Positions 10,540-20,721 of a stretch of DNA of 64,000 nucleotides are shown piece after piece (the stretch's first letter is position 1; every line of letters begins with the position of its first letter). The notes under the pieces were generated by a model that was not told the DNA's origin, did not search any database, and was given only the letters and a program-made list of their open reading frames with translations. A program made the position numbers and the translations under genes. The stretch lies in NCBI GenBank assembly GCA_003427395.1, contig BFEA01000272.1, positions 1,393,062 through 1,457,061 of the forward strand. Reading direction: 5' to 3'. The DNA comes from Chara braunii. Its lineage: Eukaryota; Streptophyta; Charophyceae; Charales; Characeae.

Positions 10540-10750
10540 AAAACAATAATGTCACAGCTAACAGCCTAAGTGAAAGCAAAAGCAACTAACTAGTATACAT
10601 GTCCTAGGAAAGCAGAAAGTAATGACAAGTTGGAGGTAGTAGCCTCAGTCTGGAAACAACTGACTAGTGTATGAGTCCTAAGAACAAAAAAAGCAGAAAC
10701 AACTAAATCCTAGAAATATTAGAGGCAGTAGCCTCAGTTTGAGAGCAACA
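10540..10750. repeat. Short tandem repeat in chromovirus 3-prime UTR, about 90-bp unit
   Basis: AGCCTCAGT, AACAACTGACTAGT / AACTAACTAGT, and GTCCTA followed by AGCAGAAA recur with about 90-bp spacing in roughly two and a half copies. The stretch from 10386 to 11487 holds no coding frame that fits the element and is its 3-prime untranslated region. Confidence 0.55.
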
Positions 10751-11487
10751 AAGCAACAACAAGACAACCATATGTCACAGGAGAAGTGTGTCGCAAACCA
10801 TAGGGTGGGATGGTCTCTAAGGGGTGGCGAATGCAGCCTAGAGGTCGATAAACTCCTAAGGGCATCCACACATAATGACAAGGAGACACATGTCATCAGG
10901 CTCAATGAGGGTAGGGAACTGGGAGCGAACAAAACCAATGACCTTAACAGATAGACCATGAGGGCGGGTAATCCTCGACTAAAGGGGTGACCGCTATGGA
11001 GGATCGACCATGGAGGGGAATAAGGGAGCCTGGTATACTGGGCGCACCTGTATGAAGCATGCAAGACTGCTTAACTAGGGCGGGAGGGCCGACAGAGGGT
11101 ATAAGAAGTGATGGGTAAGAAAATCATGCAAATGACTCCTAAAGTGAGGGAAGTCAGAGTTGGATTCGTAAGTTGGGAAGCCAGGGCAACGCTACGGTCC
11201 CGATGCCTATGCGTATACCAAGGGAGAGCCCAACTCAGAGGAACCCGCCGAAGGGAGACCACCATGCGACACAACCAGGGTACTGTACAGGGTAAAGTGG
11301 GAAGAGGGTGACGACGTCTGAAGTAGGCAGAGCTGATCGTGACGAAGTCCATGAAGCTGTCGATGACGTCCATGATAAGAAGTCTGGAATGTCGTCAACG
11401 AAGAGCTGCAACGTCGACGAGCTGAAGTGGAAAAACTGGAGTGGATGGAGTACTAAGAAATCAAAGACACGGGAAGATAAGCCAGAG

Positions 11488-12060
11488 TCAGTCGTCGTAT
11501 CGAGCAGGACGACGACGACTGCGCTGTGGACGCTCAGAAGCATCCGACTGCTGTTGATGGTCTGCCTCAGATGGAGCAGGCTCAACTTTAGCGGTTTCCT
11601 CAACCGAGGGAGAAGGAGGAGGGTCCGTGGGCTGAGGGGGAGCAGTCAACCCAGCACGACGAGCACGGTCATAGGCACGCACCAACATGCGATCGTGCTG
11701 CAAGTGCTCGAGGGGCTCCCAACGAGCCTCCTCATCAGGGTAACCCTTCCAATGTACGACGTGGGGAGGGTTGTCGTCGGTAACTCGACAACCAATGATG
11801 TCTGAAACAAGAAACTCCTCGTGGCCGTCCACCATGATGGGTGGAGGGAGCTCGTATGGTCGTCCAGCGAAACGCTCAGACGGTCTGCGGTAGGGACGCA
11901 GTAACGAGACGTGGTAGACATCGTGCACACGAGTCTGGCGTAGGTAGTTGGACAGCTTTACACGAAAGTTGACCAGGCTAGAAGCTGTATTAGAACCAAC
12001 GGCCTGGAGAATGCGGCATGGACCAAAGAAGCGACGCCGAAACTTGTGAAGCGTGTCCAC
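11488..12060 (-). pseudogene. Integrase C-terminus with chromodomain
   Basis: This 190-codon frame begins FRRRFFGPCRI, a GPF/Y-like integrase end, then VHDVYHVSLLRPY, the usual connector. Residues about 85-135 hold the chromodomain: EFLVSDIIG, then HVVHWKGYPDEEARWEPLEHL. The chromodomain directs chromovirus integration to modified chromatin. The first aromatic cage position is not an obvious aromatic, but the WKGY and WEP core is intact. A Pro/Ser-rich and Arg-rich tail follows. It is out of frame with the upstream integrase, so the polyprotein is broken. Confidence 0.9.
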
Positions 12061-12352
12061 TTCGAGTTGTTAGTGGCGGGCGTCGACAAGCACATCATCA
12101 CCGACTTTGAATGGATGATTCATCCTCGATCGGTACACACGTGGGGCCATGCGAGTCTGAGAAGCGACTATGTGCTCATGCGCGATCTTCATGATCGACG
12201 TTATATGTGCACCCAATCATCCAGCGTGGGACAACTCGTGTCGGGGTGCATCTGTGACGGTCGAAGGAAGTCCGCGATAACACGAGGGTGATAGTCGAGG
12301 TCGCAATAGTAAGGCAACATCCCCGTTGCTGGCGAGACGGCGTGGTTGTAGG

Positions 12353-13366
12353 CTATCTCCGCGTGGGCAAGGTGGAGATCCCAATGCTGGTCGTCACGAA
12401 CATTCTTGTTCGTGATCTTGGTCTGACCATCAATTTGGGATTGGTAAGATGAGGAGAAGCGGAGCTGGTGCCGTACACCTCGTGGAGCTGTCGCCGAAAT
12501 CGGCTGGTAAAGAGCGGGTCACGGTCAGATATGATGCTCAGATGTAAGCCGTGGTTCCGCACAACTCGGCCAAACACGATGTTGACGACCTCACGTGCAC
12601 TGATGGCATAGCGGCACAGAATAAATACTGCTCGCTTCGTGAAGCGGTCGACGACGACCAGGATAGCATCATGAGCACGGGGGGTCGGAGGACGAAGAGA
12701 ACCGATAAAGTCCATCGAGATAGACTGCCAACGACCCTCAGGGATAGGAAGAGGCTGGAGCAAACCATAAGGCAGGTGGTTCGCACTATTCACCTCCTGA
12801 CAGGTGGGACACTCTGCGACGTAGTCCTTCACAAAGTCCTTGCACTTCGACCAAACGTACAGGCGGCTCACACGAGCCAACGACTTGTGGAAGCCCATAT
12901 GACTGGCGGCTGCCTGGTCATGAAACTCTGCTACTGTCCGGACACGTAGATGTCCAGTGGAGGGAACGCAAATACGGGGCTCTCTGGTGCCCTGTGAACC
13001 ATGCCAGTATACAAGACCGTTGTCCCCGAGAGAGTAGTTCAGGACGGTCTTGCCACTCCGAAGGGTCGCATGGATGTCGTGATAGTTGGGGTAATGGCGA
13101 TACTGGGTGCGAAACTCGTCGATCATCGAGTGGTGGACGGTGGTGACCGAGATGACAGCGAGCTGGATCTGCTCTGGATTATGGTCAGGGCGCCGGGATA
13201 AGGGATATGCAACCCAATTAGTCTCACCCTTGATGTGCTCAGTGGTAAAACTAAACTCGGATAGGTCGCGCCACCAGCGAGCCTGTCGAGGAATGAGCTT
13301 CGGCTTTGTCAGAAAAGCCTGGACAACAGAGTTGTCCATGCGCACCGTGAATGGTGCCTCGTGCAA
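12353..13366 (-). pseudogene. RNase H end and integrase zinc-binding and catalytic core
   Basis: The first residues finish RNase H (FTVRMDNSVVQAFL, HIKGETNWVAYPLSRR). Integrase HHCC follows (H in EFHDQAAASHMGFH, then CPTCQ), then MDFIGSL with the first Asp and IISDRDPLFTS with the second. The frame shifts near 12440. In the new frame the Glu region reads QIDGQTKITN where the family has QTDGQTERVN, so the catalytic Glu is replaced by Lys. Downstream to about 12060 the C-terminal integrase continues in broken frames. Confidence 0.9.
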
Positions 13367-13381
13367 GTAGTGACATTTGTG

Positions 13382-13747
13382 TCAAGCGGTATAAACTACT
13401 GCGAGAACCCCACGTTCATCAGCAGTGCAGTTTATCTCGGCGGGCAGGAGTTGACGGGAGTAGACGGCTATCGAACAATCACCTGAGCGAGACTCGATAG
13501 TGTCGTCCTCGGCGATGGTAAGAGAATAGTCAATAGAAGGCTCGTGAGTAGCTGGACGAGTAGGCATTAGGCGGGAAGCAGTGGTAGGGGTAGGGGGTGG
13601 GAAGCGAGGGATGCGAGGATGAGAGGAATCAAGAGAGGAGGGGAAAATATGAGAAAGCACTGCTCCTACAGCAAAGTCTGACACATCGGTGGTAAGGATA
13701 AAAGGGCGATCAAAATCGGGTAGGTGAAGAACCGATGCACATGTCAC
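13382..13747 (-). pseudogene. RNase H domain (N-terminal part)
   Basis: It contains FILTTDVSDFAVGAVLS, the first catalytic strand. A Pro/Ser/Thr-rich insertion of about 55 residues follows, then IAVYSRQLLPAEINCTADERGVLAVV, the Glu-bearing helix. It is in the same frame as the RT upstream and the integrase downstream, separated by single in-frame stops at 13791 and 13383. The insertion is longer than in most Gypsy RNase H domains. Confidence 0.88.
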
Positions 13748-13789
13748 CGCCTTCTTGAGGGCGCGAAAGGCATCCTCGTGAAGGGGTGT

Positions 13790-14230
13790 TCAAGACGATG
13801 GCGGGCTCTTCCGAAGAAGGGTAGAGGTAAGGACGTAGGAATACCTAGCGTATCCCTGGATGAAGTTACTATAGTAACTAGTGAGGCCTAGGAAGCTGCA
13901 AAGTTGCTTGGCGGATGTGGGGACGGGCCACTCCGCAATAGAAGTGATCTTCCCGTCGTCCATGTGGAGACCCTGGTCAGACCCGTAGTGTCCTAAGAAA
14001 TCCACTTTGTGCTGGGCAAAGCGGCACTTGCTCAGCTTGGCGTAGAAGCCATGTCTGCGCAAGCGGTCAAGGACGTCGCGGAGGTATCTGAAATGCTCCT
14101 CAAGGGTACGACTGTAGATCAGGATATCGTCGAGGTAGACGAGAACGTACTGCTCCAGGATGTCTGTGAAGATGTCGCTCATCGCCCTCTGGAAGGTAGC
14201 GGGTGCGTTGGTGAGGCTGAATGGCATCAT
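13790..14230 (-). pseudogene. Reverse transcriptase, palm and thumb
   Basis: MPFSLTNAPATFQRAM is followed by YVLVYLDDILIYS, an intact YxDD catalytic site, then the connector motifs SKCRFAQHKVDFLGHY and FLGLTSYYSNFI. It is in frame with the upstream RT half and separated only by one TAA where the family has a Glu codon. Except for that stop the catalytic region looks conserved. Confidence 0.92.
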
Positions 14231-14236
14231 CGTAAA

Positions 14237-14872
14237 TTAATAGTGGCCGAAGCATGATCGGAACGCTGTCTTCGGCTGGTCCACTGCAGCGACGTGGATC
14301 TGATGGTAACCGCTACGAAGATCAATTTTCGTAAAGAAGCGGTTGCCTACTAGGCGGTCGAACAGCTCGTTGGAACGAGTGATGGGGTAGTTGTTGTTAA
14401 TCGTGTAGCGGTTGAGACCACGATAGCCGATGCAGAGACGGAGAGTTCCATCCACTTTGCGAGCAAAGAGGACGGGTGCACCCCACGGGGAGTTGTTGGG
14501 GTTAATGAAACCCAGTCTCTGGAGCTCCTCAAGTTGATGCTTGAGTTCGGTGGCCTCAGGGATCGAGAGTCTGTAGGGTATCTGGTGGTGAACACGATAG
14601 TCAGACATAAGCTGGATGGAATGCTCGACGTCACACATCGGTGGGATGCCGGTGTACGACAACAACGGTGGAAAAACGTCGTGGTACTCTCGAATGAGGT
14701 CACAAACAACGGGCTCCAGGTCGGCCGTATAGCGTTCGAGTTTCTCAGCGTCAACGTTAGCGCGTGACGGCGGGGTGGACTTGACGAACTGCGGAGGGAA
14801 GGAAGTAGAGATGGAAGTCATGGAGACAAAAGGAGAATTGGCTCCAGAGAGATGAGCTCGACGTCTGGACAT
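14237..14872 (-). pseudogene. Reverse transcriptase, fingers and N-terminal palm
   Basis: After a linker with YHDVFPP it shows the Gypsy RT signature: [45 protein letters not shown] and [14 protein letters not shown]. The usual CIDYRxLN reads CIGYRGLN, an Asp-to-Gly change. KIDL carries the first catalytic Asp. The frame ends at an in-frame stop at 14236. Confidence 0.92.
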
Positions 14873-14949
14873 GGTGGATCATAGTGCAAGAGATCCGTAA
14901 CGTTCACCGTAAAGAAGGTGACGTCGTCCTGTCGGATGAAGTGAGCGAA

Positions 14950-15560
14950 CTACCCACGCGAGGCGACGGTGATAGTAGGAGATGATATGGGGATAGAAGG
15001 ATCCGGCGGAGGAGGATCCAGGCATGGTGTCACAGTGGTACCTATAAAAGGTACGCGATACTTCTGTCCACACTTCGTTTTGAGAACGAGAGTGTTGACC
15101 GCCCAATCGATCTCGATGCTGCGGAACCAACGCGACCACGGAATACCGAGAATGAAATCGTACCCCGTCTCCATCACATCGAAATGTGCAGAGCAGTGGC
15201 GACGAGACGTTGGGGGACGATAAGTCGGCTCGAGAGTGAGAAAGAAAGGGAGGTGGTGACCGTCTGATTAAAGAAGCGTTGAGTCTTGTCATCTCCTAGA
15301 GTGACGGAGATGGGAGTCGGAGACCCTGTCGTGGGTACGCGGGCTTCTTTCACCACACGTGGGTGAATGAAGTCGCCCTGAGAACCGGAATTCCACAACG
15401 CTGAGGACACCCTCGTGGAGGTCCCCAGTCGTATTGGAATGATCGGGGGGGTGTGATCAGGGTCAGAGAGGATGGTGAGAAGGCGACGCAGTGCAACGAC
15501 ATGTAGGGTGAGTCGCTCCAGACGAGCCAAGAGCATGCTCAAGTCCAGAAGAGAGGACAC
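14950..15560 (-). pseudogene. Retropepsin-like protease, catalytic Asp lost
   Basis: The active-site loop reads SSALWNSGSQGDFI where the family has a D-S/T-G triad, so the catalytic Asp is Asn. The flap and second half follow, then a frameshift near 15175 into YDFILGIPWSRW and SIEIDW, the conserved C-terminal hairpin and exit strand. Order and spacing fit a Ty3/Gypsy protease between gag and RT. Both lesions argue that it is inactive. Confidence 0.8.
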
Positions 15561-15720
15561 AACGTCCTCACGAGTCGCAAGTTGCTCACTGCAACAGGCT
15601 GAGCGAATGGCTCGACGCGTCAGTAGTCGTGGAGAGGTAGGAGGGGAGACAGTGGTCTGCGGAGGCGCAGACGATACTGTGACAGAGGGCTGAGTACACT
15701 CTGTCGGGTCCTACGATAGC

Positions 15721-16872
15721 TCAACTCCAGTAGCGAGAGGGGCAAACCGCGACGGAGATGTCGGGAAGCCGACTACTGAGGAGGGCGTAGGTGTACACTG
15801 CACCGTGGCTAGGCGGCGCCGGGGGGGGACTGAGCACAACGCTAGCGGAAAAACTCGGCGTAGTGGCGGTCGAGGGCGACAGTGTAAGGGCACCGCGAAG
15901 TGGTATGACCGTCCTGGCGGCAACACAAACACCCGCGCTAGCCCAAAATGGCCGCACGCTTCTCAGTGGAAAGGACACCGCGAGGAGGGACGAAGCCCTG
16001 AGGGAGGTCCTGCTGAGGGACCTATGAGGGCGACGCGCAGCGTGACCAGAGCGGCTACGTGATCGAGAGAGGGTGGAAAGGGCGAGCTGGAGGTGCTCGA
16101 TTATAGGGAGGATAGAGTCCTCCAGGTGATATTGGACGGCCTCGCAGAGCTCGAGGTCATCGCTATGGTCACCCTCAGGCGACAGCGGGGCAACAACGTC
16201 TTGCTCACCATACTCGAGCACGTTGAAGTGGCGCGAGAAGTGGCGGCCCTGCTGCGCGGAACGACGAGGGCGACCGCGGAAAGGGGAACGGCACTGGGAA
16301 GTGTCATGAGAGGAGCAGGGGGCGTAACCAGTACGCTGAGGCTGGGAGGAGGAAGTGTGTTGAAGATAGGCCCGCATCCACTGATGCGCCTTGGCGGCCT
16401 CGTAAGCCTGCGGGGTTGATGTGAACTCGTACCGCCATAACTCGGAGCGGTACTCAAGGGGAAAGTTGGCCAAGGAACGATCGATGAGGGCAGCCTCGGG
16501 GAGGAACACCACATCACAAATGAGGTGGGTGTCCTGAAAGACCTGGATGTGGAGGTCCAGGCCGGCAGGGTCACCAGAGTCGGACCAGCGTGTACTGACG
16601 ACACGCTCGAAGGCATCTGTCACGTCATGTCGGGCTCCAAAGCGATCCTCGATGAACGCCTGAAAATCCATGAAGGTCGGGATCCGACCCGCACGAAGGG
16701 AGTGGGTGTAGAAATCCTCCCAGGCGTCGAAAGGACCGCCACGCAAGCGCGTGGAGAGGTAAGTCACCCACGTGTCGGGTGGGACGCCCATGAGCTGGAG
16801 CGTGCAGGTGGCAGACTGCAGCCACCGAGACCCGCGTATCCCTGTACCATTATACAAGGCAATGTCCGTCAA
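15721..16872 (-). pseudogene. Gag capsid region
   Basis: This 383-codon frame opens with FNG-like YNGTGIRGSRWLQSATC, followed by PPDTWVTYLSTRLRGGPFDAW, FMDFQAFIEDRFG and WRYEFTSTPQAYEAAKAH, the helical pattern of retrotransposon Gag capsids. The rest is Arg/Ser-rich. A CCHC zinc knuckle lies at 15890-15931 in another frame, so a frameshift separates capsid from nucleocapsid. Gag would package the element RNA into virus-like particles. Confidence 0.85.
15890..15931 (-). other. CCHC zinc knuckle of Gag (out of frame)
   Basis: The minus-strand frame reads CLCCRQDGHTTSRC, exactly C-x2-C-x4-H-x4-C, preceded a few codons upstream by a stop. It is the nucleocapsid RNA-binding knuckle expected near the Gag C-terminus, displaced by a frameshift from the capsid frame. 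Confidence 0.85.
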
Positions 16873-17159
16873 GCGGACGAGTGGTGCGCCGCCGTTTTAA
16901 CGACGAGGAGATCGAGGAGCAGAGGCCTGCGCTACGGCTGAGTAAGTCAGCATAGGTCCTGGAGAAAGGGGCGCAACTGATTGTACACCAGGGCCGCATG
17001 GGGGACCGGCGGGGGCAACAACGGCAGGCTGCGAGGGAGCTGTGGNGGGGCAACAACGGCAGGCTGCGAGGGAGCTGTGGTAGAAGAGGTCGCAGCAACC
17101 GAGGGAATAGGAAGAAGGTAGGATGGGGGTGGAAGGGGTGCAAGGCGAGGGAAGCGAGC

Positions 17160-17888
17160 CTACATGGAAGGAAGAGTAGAGGAAGAAAGGGATGCACCCG
17201 AAGGTGCGACCATCTGTGAGGGTAGGATGGGCTGAAGGTGTAAGAGGGCCAGGTCGGCCCGGGTCTGGGCAACCTCGTCCTTGAGATGTTGAACATAGAT
17301 TGAGCGAGAAGTAATAGGAGTGGGGGAAGTAGAGGCACGAGCGGCGCGGGGCATCCCTTAAGGAGGAGAGCTAGGTGGTGCGGCGGTCGTTCGTAGGGGA
17401 GGGAGAAGCGGGGCATCCGGAACAACTGAGACCACGACAGCGGGCTGTGGTCCCATGGCCGTAGTAACCGGAATCTGGGCGGGTCCGCCCGTAGAGTGAG
17501 GGAAGGTTTGGCACGTGGCGGTCGTCGCGCCGGGAGCGTGGACGGTCACCAGGATGGTCGGGTCGGGGGCGGCGGAGGAGGAAGCTCCGCCATGGCCACC
17601 ATGCCGGAGGACGGGGGACCCGTACAAGAGGCCAGGGGAGGAGAGAGAGTGGGGAGAGGAAGGACGACTAGCGTCTTGGAGTTGTCGCAGGCCAGTGGCA
17701 AGATTCACCACCTTTGCCTTTAAGGGTGCAAAGAGGGAGGTGAGAAGGGTATCCAGATCCCCCAGGGGCTGATGGCCCTGGTCCGCCGGCACGGGTATGG
17801 AGCCCGGTGCCGAGGTCGTCACCACGTCGACGGCTTGTGACACGTCGTCGGCCATGGGGAAGTGACGGGCCGGACTGGAGGGGGCCAA
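17160..17888 (-). pseudogene. Gag N-terminal region
   Basis: A 177-codon Pro/Ala/Ser-rich frame (17888-17358) is followed, after one in-frame stop, by SRSIYVQHLKDEVAQTRADL, a likely coiled coil, in the same frame (17354-17160). A 35-bp direct repeat (GGGGCAACAACGGCAGG at 17011 and 17046) with an ambiguous base at 17045 lies between this and the capsid frame. The true gag start could be 17354 or 17888. Confidence 0.55.
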
Positions 17889-18041
17889 AGGAGGTCTGCG
17901 TGAGTGGAGGGCGTAGGGGGGGTCCGCGATAGAAAGTGACAGACGGCGTTAGTGAGTCGAGCGCGGACACCCATCTCGCAGGCCAGTGGCAAGAGTCACC
18001 ACCTTTGCCTTTAAGGGTGCAAGGAGGGAGGTGAGAAGGGT
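17683..18041. repeat. 67-bp direct repeat, copies 17683-17749 and 17974-18041
   Basis: TCGCAGGCCAGTGGCAAGA, TCACCACCTTTGCCTTTAAG and GGAGGTGAGAAGGGT recur almost identically 291 bp apart. One copy lies inside the gag N-terminal frame and the other just upstream of it, so a piece of gag was duplicated into the leader or the reverse. Confidence 0.85.
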
Positions 18042-18478
18042 GAGCAAAGGGGGAAGGGTGGTTCGGGTCTAGGGTGCCCGAATAGAAAGGGGAAGTAGGG
18101 GGGTTAGGAGAACCTTAAACCCTAGAAAACCCCCTAAGAAAACCCTAACCGGAGTTCGAGGGGTTGGGGTAGGGTGTCGGTGATCTAATCAAGAAAATAA
18201 AATTGCAAGCATTGGGGAAGGAAAAATAAATAAACAGTGAAATTTCGAGAGAAAAATAAAAATAAATAAATAAACAAATAAATAATAAAAATAATTTAAA
18301 AAATAAGTAAACAAAATGTGAAGAGAGAAATAATATTTATTTTTTTGGAATATTCGGCACCATTTCCCTACCCCCCATGGGGTCAAGAATGTGCCAAGGG
18401 AAGGGAGAGACCAAGATAAGCACAGTAAGTTTCAAAACGCCGCAAGTTAAAAAATTCAGAAAATAAATAAATAAATAA

Positions 18479-18509
<31 letters not shown>

Positions 18510-20124
18510 GTAGATGAGTAAGGTGAAGAGAAATTAAGTGTTGGATTTTTCAAAAATGTCGGCAGCACTTCGCTACCCCCATGGGGTCGAGGTGTGCCGT
18601 CAAGAAGGAAGGTTGAGTAAAATGAGAAAATTTCGGCAGCACTTCGTTAACCCCACGGGGTCAAAATGCAAGAATGACGAACTCCTAATTAGATTTAAGG
18701 GTGCTGCAAGGAAATTCAAATTTTCAGAATAAATAAAAATAAAATGAAATAAATCAGAAAATGAGAAAAGAATGTGAGGGATAAGATCATTCAAATTTTT
18801 GGAAAAAAATGAAATATAAATCAAAAGAAAGATCAAAAGAAGAAAAAGAAAAAAAAAGTTCAAAGTAGGGGGGAAGGGGGATAAAAAAGTGAAGGAGAAA
18901 AGAGAGAAATTGGTGGGAGAGAAAAAAATAGTGAAGGGGGAGATAAGGCAAGTGATGGGGTTGTAGTTGGGGGGGAGGGGGGTGAGAGAATGGAAGAGAA
19001 AGGGATGAGAAAGGTAGAGAGGGGTCAAGAAGCAAAGAGAAGAGAGGAGGAAAGAAAAGAAAATAAGTGAATAAAATAGAGTAAAACAGTAGGCGGTGGG
19101 AGAAAAGGTGGGGTGGGGAAGGTTAAAAGAGGAGGGGAAAGAGGCAGTGCAAGGTGCGGAAAAAAGAAGGGGTTGAGGAGTGAAATAAGAAGGAGAGAAA
19201 TAGAAAGTTGAAAAAGGTGGGGAGAGGGGCATGAGTAGTGAGAGTGATTAGAGGGAAGTGAGTGAGGTAGAAAAGGAAGAAGTAGAGGGGTTGAGTAAGA
19301 GGAGAGAAAAAAGGTAGAGAAAGTGGATTAGTAAGGAGAGGGAAGAGGGAGGTGATACCTGGCCCTTGGTGTCTTCAAGGGCACAAGGTATACCAAGACC
19401 AGGAGGGTCTTGGCCTTTGCTGCAGCAAGCCAGCTGGAGGAGAGAGGGAGCTGAAATCTTGATCAGCCCCTAGCCGCAGCACTGCAGATCGGGGTGTGTT
19501 GTGTGAGCAGACCCTCACCATTGTAGAGCAGACCCTCACGATCTACAGCAAGCTGCCACGTGGCATTGCAGATGGCCACAGGCACAAGTGGCAGCAACCA
19601 TGGTGTCTTCCCACCGCCGTGGGGGGGGCGGTTGCCAAATAGTTGCCTGCCCGCTGCTGTTGTGCTGGCCGGTGGGGGGAGGGGGGGGGGGGGGGGGGGA
19701 AATAGCTGCTACGACACGTCTTCAACATCAGCGTGCCGCCTTACACAGCCATGCACACACTGTGGCCAATGTGCTATAGAGATGGTTATGCACGTGCATG
19801 GCCAGCAGCTGCCCAGGTTCAAACCCTAGCAGTTGCAGCATCCCGGATCTTGATAATAAATAATCCGGGAGTGGGGCGAGGCGGGGCGGGGCAGCGAGCG
19901 TGGGCACGTGGCGTGTGTGTGTGCGTGTGCGGCGGCTTTGGCCTTAGCTCGTCACGGCAGCTCCTTTTTTCGCCACGTGTCGCTCCCTCGCTGTTGCACG
20001 TTGCGCCACGTTTTCCCTCTGTTTTTCGCTGCAAAGGGCCGAAAAACAGCCAAAAAACCCAGTGTCGGGTTTTGGAGGTTTTCCCTGCTATGCGGTGTGG
20101 AGGGTGGGAGCGGGGAACGTTCCC
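18042..20124. other. Chromovirus leader: A/T-rich then purine-rich, low complexity
   Basis: 18180-18540 holds AAAT/AAATA repeats, with an ATAA-type run at about 18461-18510. A CGGCA-CA-TTCG-TACCCCC-GGGGTC module recurs at about 18353, 18555 and 18635. From about 18780 to 19345 the plus strand is almost all purine. 19500-19545 has a 21-bp repeat of GAGCAGACCCTCAC. A poly-G run lies at about 19675-19699. The Ser/Leu/Phe-rich minus frames here are composition artefacts. No gene is seen. Confidence 0.6.
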
Positions 20125-20136
20125 GCTCTGATACCA
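20125..20136 (-). other. Primer-binding site complementary to initiator tRNA-Met
   Basis: The minus strand reads TGGTATCAGAGC one base after the end of the 5-prime LTR. This is the standard plant retrotransposon PBS for initiator methionine tRNA and fixes the element's orientation and LTR boundary. Confidence 0.93.
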
Positions 20137-20137
20137 G

Positions 20138-20388
20138 TGTGGCAGACCCACCAGGTGTGGTGCTCCGCCTGGGATACAGATGCAGATGGAGGATGAGAGT
20201 GGAGCAAGATGGCACAGCGTTGCTCCCACGCGAGACTCCAACGCACGTACTCCAAAATTGTGTGAATGGAGAATGATCTGAAAAACAGACAATAGTGTTG
20301 TATTCGGGGTAGTCCAGTCCAGGCCGGTACCTCTGTCGGTACCCGCCAGTCCAGTCCAGTCAATCAGGCCAACCAGAGGTCCGCTACA
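20138..20388 (-). repeat. Chromovirus 5-prime LTR (251 bp)
   Basis: Minus strand TGTAGCGGACC ... GGTCTGCCACA. It aligns with 10076-10385, but 20296-20368 is reversed relative to that copy and the two flanking extra blocks are absent. The right boundary is set by the GACGA duplication at 20389-20393 and the left by the PBS. Confidence 0.92.
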
Positions 20389-20403
20389 GACGAAATGGCA
20401 GTT
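20389..20403. mobile_element. Right target duplication and severed end of the foldback element
   Basis: GACGA (20389-20393) duplicates 10071-10075. AATGGCAGTT (20394-20403) is the terminal piece of the foldback element; joined to the left part it mirrors AACTACCAATTCGTC at 9671. Confidence 0.82.
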
Positions 20404-20494
20404 TAAAATCCTTGGTACACCCCTATTGCGCACTTTCGGGGCCCCTCCCACTCCGAAATAGGAAGTCGCGATGGGCGTCAGGTTGGGCGTCCCC
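20404..20494 (+). mobile_element. Long-LTR family 'L', copy 1 (right end)
   Basis: TAAAATCCTTGGTACACCCC, GGAAGTCGCGATGGGCGTC and AGGTTGGGCGTC match the end of copy 2 (35648-35733) in order. The expected terminal CACA has become a C run. 20495-20721 between this and inverted copy 3 holds no recognisable feature. Confidence 0.75.
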
Positions 20495-20721
20495 CCCCCC
20501 TCCTCACCCCGAAGTCGTGATGTGGGGAGGGAGGGCCAACCATCTGCCCCAGCAGTACCTCTTGGGGAATGACTCAGAATCGCGTCTAATTGCCTTATGC
20601 ACAACTTACGGGTCAGGTACCCAAGGATCTAGGAGGATTTCTAGGACAATACATTTAGAGAGCTTATCTCTTTGTTAGATAGCAGTGTGAGCTTAAAAAA
20701 GGTACTGCTACAGGGTATGTC

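Larger units (their letters stand above)
10076..20388 (-). mobile_element. Complete Ty3/Gypsy chromovirus (minus strand), non-autonomous by decay
   Basis: On the minus strand the order is LTR (20138-20388), PBS (20125-20136), long pyrimidine-rich leader, gag, protease, RT, RNase H, integrase, chromodomain, 3-prime UTR and LTR (10076-10385). It is flanked by GACGA duplications. The gag-PR-RT-RH-INT-chromodomain order places it among chromoviruses. LTRs differ by roughly 10 percent plus one inverted block, so the insertion is old. Stops at about 17358, 14236, 13791 and 13383 and frameshifts near 15900, 15175 and 12440 show that it no longer encodes intact proteins. It sits inside the foldback element above. 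Confidence 0.93.

Noticed and set aside
18110-18160. CCCTAAA/CCCTAA-like telomeric motifs
   Set aside because: Only a few imperfect, non-contiguous occurrences in an A/G-rich leader; far too short for an interstitial telomere array.
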